Source: an uncultured Ignavibacteriales bacterium (GTDB taxonomy: Bacteria > Bacteroidota > Ignavibacteria > Ch128b). Taken from it: a DNA stretch of 34,655 nt. The position numbers and the translations under genes were made by a program. The notes beneath the pieces are model-generated. The model searched no databases and was not told the origin of the DNA. It worked only from the letters and a program-made list of their open reading frames with translations. The stretch is from the NCBI GenBank assembly GCA_937138605.1, contig CAKZPH010000174.1:1-34655 (forward strand), in the 5' to 3' direction. Below are positions 32,460 to 34,655 of this stretch, piece by piece. Numbering within the stretch: the first letter of the stretch is position 1; the number at the start of each line of letters is the position of its first letter.

Positions 32460-33206
32460 ATGAAACTATTAATCTTTTTATTATCCTTTCTCATTATCAA
32501 CTTCGAAGTTAGCAATGGTCAATCAGCAATTGAAATTGTGAAAAGATCTCAAGATGTTTTGTATTCAAAAAGTAGTTATGTCGAAATGACAATGACGATT
32601 ATAAAACCGAAGTGGCAAAGAAAAATAGGAATGAAAGTCTGGGCACTTGAACCCGATTATGCTCTAATTTACATTACAGAACCAGCACGAGATGAAGGTA
32701 CCGTAACTCTTAAAAGAAAAAATGAAATCTGGAACTGGCTACCTTCGGTACAAAAAATAATTAAAATTCCACCGTCAATGATGAATCAATCTTGGATGGG
32801 TTCAGATTTTACAAACGATGATCTGATTCGTTCATCTTCGTATGTGGATGATTACACTCATAAATTATTAAGCGAAGAAAAATTGGATCAATATGATTGT
32901 TATAAAATTGAGTCTATTCCTAAACCTGAAGCGGGAATTGTGTGGAGCAAAGTAATTTCATACATAACTAAAGATGGATTTATGCAAATTAAAGTTGAAT
33001 TCTATGATGAAGAAAGTAAATTGATAAAAATTTTCACCGGGAGCAAAATCAAAAAATTTGGCGATAGAAAAATTCCATCATATTGGGAAATGATTCCTAT
33101 GGATAAAAGTGGAAATAAAACCGTGGTAGAATATCAAAAGGTTCAATTCGATATTAAAATCAACGAGTCATTTTTCACTCAACAAAATATGATGCGAGTG
33201 AAGTAA
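32460..33206 (+). CDS. LolA-like outer-membrane lipoprotein-sorting protein
   Basis: A signal peptide (MKLLIFLLSFLIINFEVSNG, cleaved near residue 20) is followed by a single domain of the 'outer membrane lipoprotein-sorting protein' family. Features are AIEIVKRSQDVLYSKSSYVE, MTMTIIKPKWQRKIGMKVWA, WNWLPSVQKIIKIPPSMMNQ, and SWMGSDFTNDDLIRSSSYVD, which is especially typical. Length is 248 residues. Members share the half-barrel fold of LolA and are usually next to FtsX/LolE-type permeases, as here: the next gene overlaps by one base. It probably carries a lipid or lipoprotein across the periplasm from the ABC transporter encoded beside it. The true cargo is unknown. Confidence 0.88.
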   Translation: MKLLIFLLSFLIINFEVSNGQSAIEIVKRSQDVLYSKSSYVEMTMTIIKPKWQRKIGMKVWALEPDYALIYITEPARDEGTVTLKRKNEIWNWLPSVQKIIKIPPSMMNQSWMGSDFTNDDLIRSSSYVDDYTHKLLSEEKLDQYDCYKIESIPKPEAGIVWSKVISYITKDGFMQIKVEFYDEESKLIKIFTGSKIKKFGDRKIPSYWEMIPMDKSGNKTVVEYQKVQFDIKINESFFTQQNMMRVK

Positions 33207-34426
33207 TGCAACTTTTCATTTTGTTAGCATGGCGAAATTTATGGAGGAATAAAAGAAGAACAATCATAGCTTCGGCATCAATCTTTTTTGCAATTCTTCT
33301 TGCACTGATTATGCGCTCGATGCAACATGGTACATATAATTATATGATTGATAGTATGGTCAGAATGTACACAGGTTACCTTCAAATTCATTCGAAGGGC
33401 TACTGGGAAGAGAGAAGTTTAGAAAAATCAATACAAGTTGAGGAGAGTCAACTACAAAAAATTGGAAAGATAAATCATGTTAGTTTGGTTGTGCCGCGAC
33501 TTGAAAATTTTATGCTCGTCTCGTCGGAAGAGATTACTAAAGTTGCATCAATATTTTCGATTTTACCTGAAATAGAAGATTCATTGTCAAAGTTAAAAAG
33601 CAAGGTAGTCACTGGGAGATATTTGAATAGTGACGATGAAGGTATTTTAATTTCTGAAGGTTTGGCAAAGATGCTTAATGTAAAAGTTGGGGATAGTATT
33701 GTTTTGTACGGACAAGGGATCTATGGAATTACAGCTGCTGCAAATTCTAAAATAATTGGAATAATAAGATTTGCTTTGCCTGAATTAAATAACACAATCG
33801 TTTATTTACCTCTGAAATATGGTCAGAATCTTTTTGGTATGGAGAATAGATTGACATCAATGTCCATTATGATTGATGATCTGGAGAAAATCAGTTTTGT
33901 TAAAAATGAAATAGAGAAATTGTTCGATGAGAGTTTTGAGGTAATGACATGGGATGAAATGATGCCAGAACTTGTCCAGGGAATCCAACTTGATAGTGTA
34001 TCGGGATTAATTATGTTATTCATTTTGTATATGATAGTTACATTCGGAATTTTGGGTACGATTATGATGATGACGGCTGAACGAACGAGGGAATATGGAA
34101 TTTTAATTTCAATCGGTATGAAGAAAAAATGGTTAATGCTTACATCTCTCTTTGAATCTATTTTTATTTCTTTAATTGGCGCGTTCTCTGGACTTATTGT
34201 TGCAATTCCTGCAATAATCTATTTCAGTAATTATCCAATAAGATTCACAGGCGAAGTTGAAGAACTTTTCTTAAAGTTTGGTTTTGAGCCTATAATTCCA
34301 TTTAGCACAAATCCGAAGATCTTTTTCGCACATACTTTGATTGTACTTGCAATTGCAATGTTGAGTGCACTTTATCCAATTTCTTACATAAGAAAACTAG
34401 AACCAGTAAAAGCGATAAGAATCTAA
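33206..34426 (+). CDS. ABC transporter permease, FtsX/LolE/MacB type
   Basis: A short cytoplasmic start with the family pattern LAWRNLWRNKRRTIIASASI (residues 7-26) leads into the first membrane helix. A periplasmic domain of about 220 residues (about 40-265, with LKSKVVTGRYLNSDDEGILI and LAKMLNVKVGDSIVLYG) follows. Three more helices end the protein (LIMLFILYMIVTFGILGTIM near 270, the second near 310-335, the third near 375-395). The conserved cytoplasmic loop ERTREYGILISIGMKKK is present. Such permeases do not form a classic channel but transmit ATPase movement to the periplasm. It overlaps the LolA-like gene by one base and abuts the second permease. The matching ATPase gene is probably beyond the window. 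Confidence 0.92.
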   Translation: MQLFILLAWRNLWRNKRRTIIASASIFFAILLALIMRSMQHGTYNYMIDSMVRMYTGYLQIHSKGYWEERSLEKSIQVEESQLQKIGKINHVSLVVPRLENFMLVSSEEITKVASIFSILPEIEDSLSKLKSKVVTGRYLNSDDEGILISEGLAKMLNVKVGDSIVLYGQGIYGITAAANSKIIGIIRFALPELNNTIVYLPLKYGQNLFGMENRLTSMSIMIDDLEKISFVKNEIEKLFDESFEVMTWDEMMPELVQGIQLDSVSGLIMLFILYMIVTFGILGTIMMMTAERTREYGILISIGMKKKWLMLTSLFESIFISLIGAFSGLIVAIPAIIYFSNYPIRFTGEVEELFLKFGFEPIIPFSTNPKIFFAHTLIVLAIAMLSALYPISYIRKLEPVKAIRI

Positions 34427-34655
34427 ATGATATTTCAAATTGCCTGGAAAAATATATGGCGCAATAAAAAAAGAAGCTTAATTCTCTTATTTGCTATTTG
34501 CCTTGGAATCTGGGGTGGAATTTTTACTAATGGTGTGTTTATAGGAATGTGGGAAACAACAATTGAGGCAGTCATAAATCGTGAACTATCTCACATTCAA
34601 ATTCATCATCCTGATTTTAGAAATGAAAAACTCGTAAATCAATTCATACCAAATA
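34427..34655 (+). CDS. Second FtsX/LolE-type ABC permease, 3' end beyond the window
   Basis: ATG 34427 follows the previous stop without any gap, and the frame stays open to the window end (76 codons). The start, IAWKNIWRNKKRSLILLFAI (residues 5-24), repeats the family signature seen in the first permease, and the first helix continues with CLGIWGGIFTNGVFIG. The segment ELSHIQIHHPDF matches the beginning of the periplasmic domain of MacB-like permeases. Together with the first permease it would make a heterodimeric transporter of the LolCE kind. Confidence 0.88.
   Translation, partial: MIFQIAWKNIWRNKKRSLILLFAICLGIWGGIFTNGVFIGMWETTIEAVINRELSHIQIHHPDFRNEKLVNQFIPN

Overview
The window reads as chromosomal DNA of a low-GC bacterium of the Bacteroidota/Chlorobi (FCB) group, most likely an ignavibacterium (Ignavibacteria/Melioribacter-like). 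The best evidence is the secreted metalloprotease at 29164-31383. It ends in a type IX secretion sorting domain with the QNYPNPFNP motif that is very common in that class. A DUF5916 outer-membrane-type protein, an AmpG-like transporter with a large extracytoplasmic insert and the general gene content agree. This assignment is inference; no 16S rRNA gene is present. I see no prophage, insertion sequence or CRISPR array.

Layout. (1) 1-434: 5' part of a family 9 glycosyltransferase, leftward and cut by the window edge. (2) 540-4490: a canonical sigma70-type promoter and a small unknown gene. Then comes a tight set of sugar nucleotidyltransferase, metK and ahcY (SAM synthesis and SAH removal), closed by a clear terminator. 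(3) 4522-5447: a membrane-anchored rhodanese overlapping a DoxX/MauE-type membrane protein. (4) 5508-9475, leftward: a coupled envelope-glycan operon of cysteine-rich GT9, methyltransferase and GT-C-type membrane protein with C-terminal TPRs, followed by tRNA-Pro(CGG). (5) 9807-17994: a dense signalling and regulation cluster. It holds a membrane histidine kinase, a small FlgM-like ORF behind a sigma28-like promoter, an NtrC-family activator, a response regulator, a small membrane protein, a FliA/WhiG-type sigma factor, an HDOD protein, a GAF-like kinase with a degraded ATP site, a stand-alone receiver, and a REC-HisKA protein without an ATPase domain. (6) 17989-23436, leftward: Xaa-Pro aminopeptidase, ruvA, ruvC, yebC, recJ, and the RNase P RNA gene rnpB with an unusually long P3 arm. 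(7) 23546-28829: a DUF5916 protein, a BadF/N-acetylglucosamine-kinase-type ATPase and an AmpG-like permease, suggesting cell-wall sugar recycling. (8) 29164-31938, leftward: the T9SS-exported matrixin-like protease and a small secreted partner. (9) 32460-34655: a LolA-like periplasmic protein and two FtsX/LolE-type ABC permeases, the second cut by the window edge.

The most interesting part is region 5. Sigma28, a candidate anti-sigma with a candidate sigma28 promoter, an NtrC-type activator and a partly dismantled two-component relay (kinase without ATP glycines, receiver, receiver plus orphan HisKA) sit together with no structural flagellar gene in view. It looks like a sigma28-centred switch whose phosphate or protein-interaction logic does not follow the standard kinase-regulator scheme.
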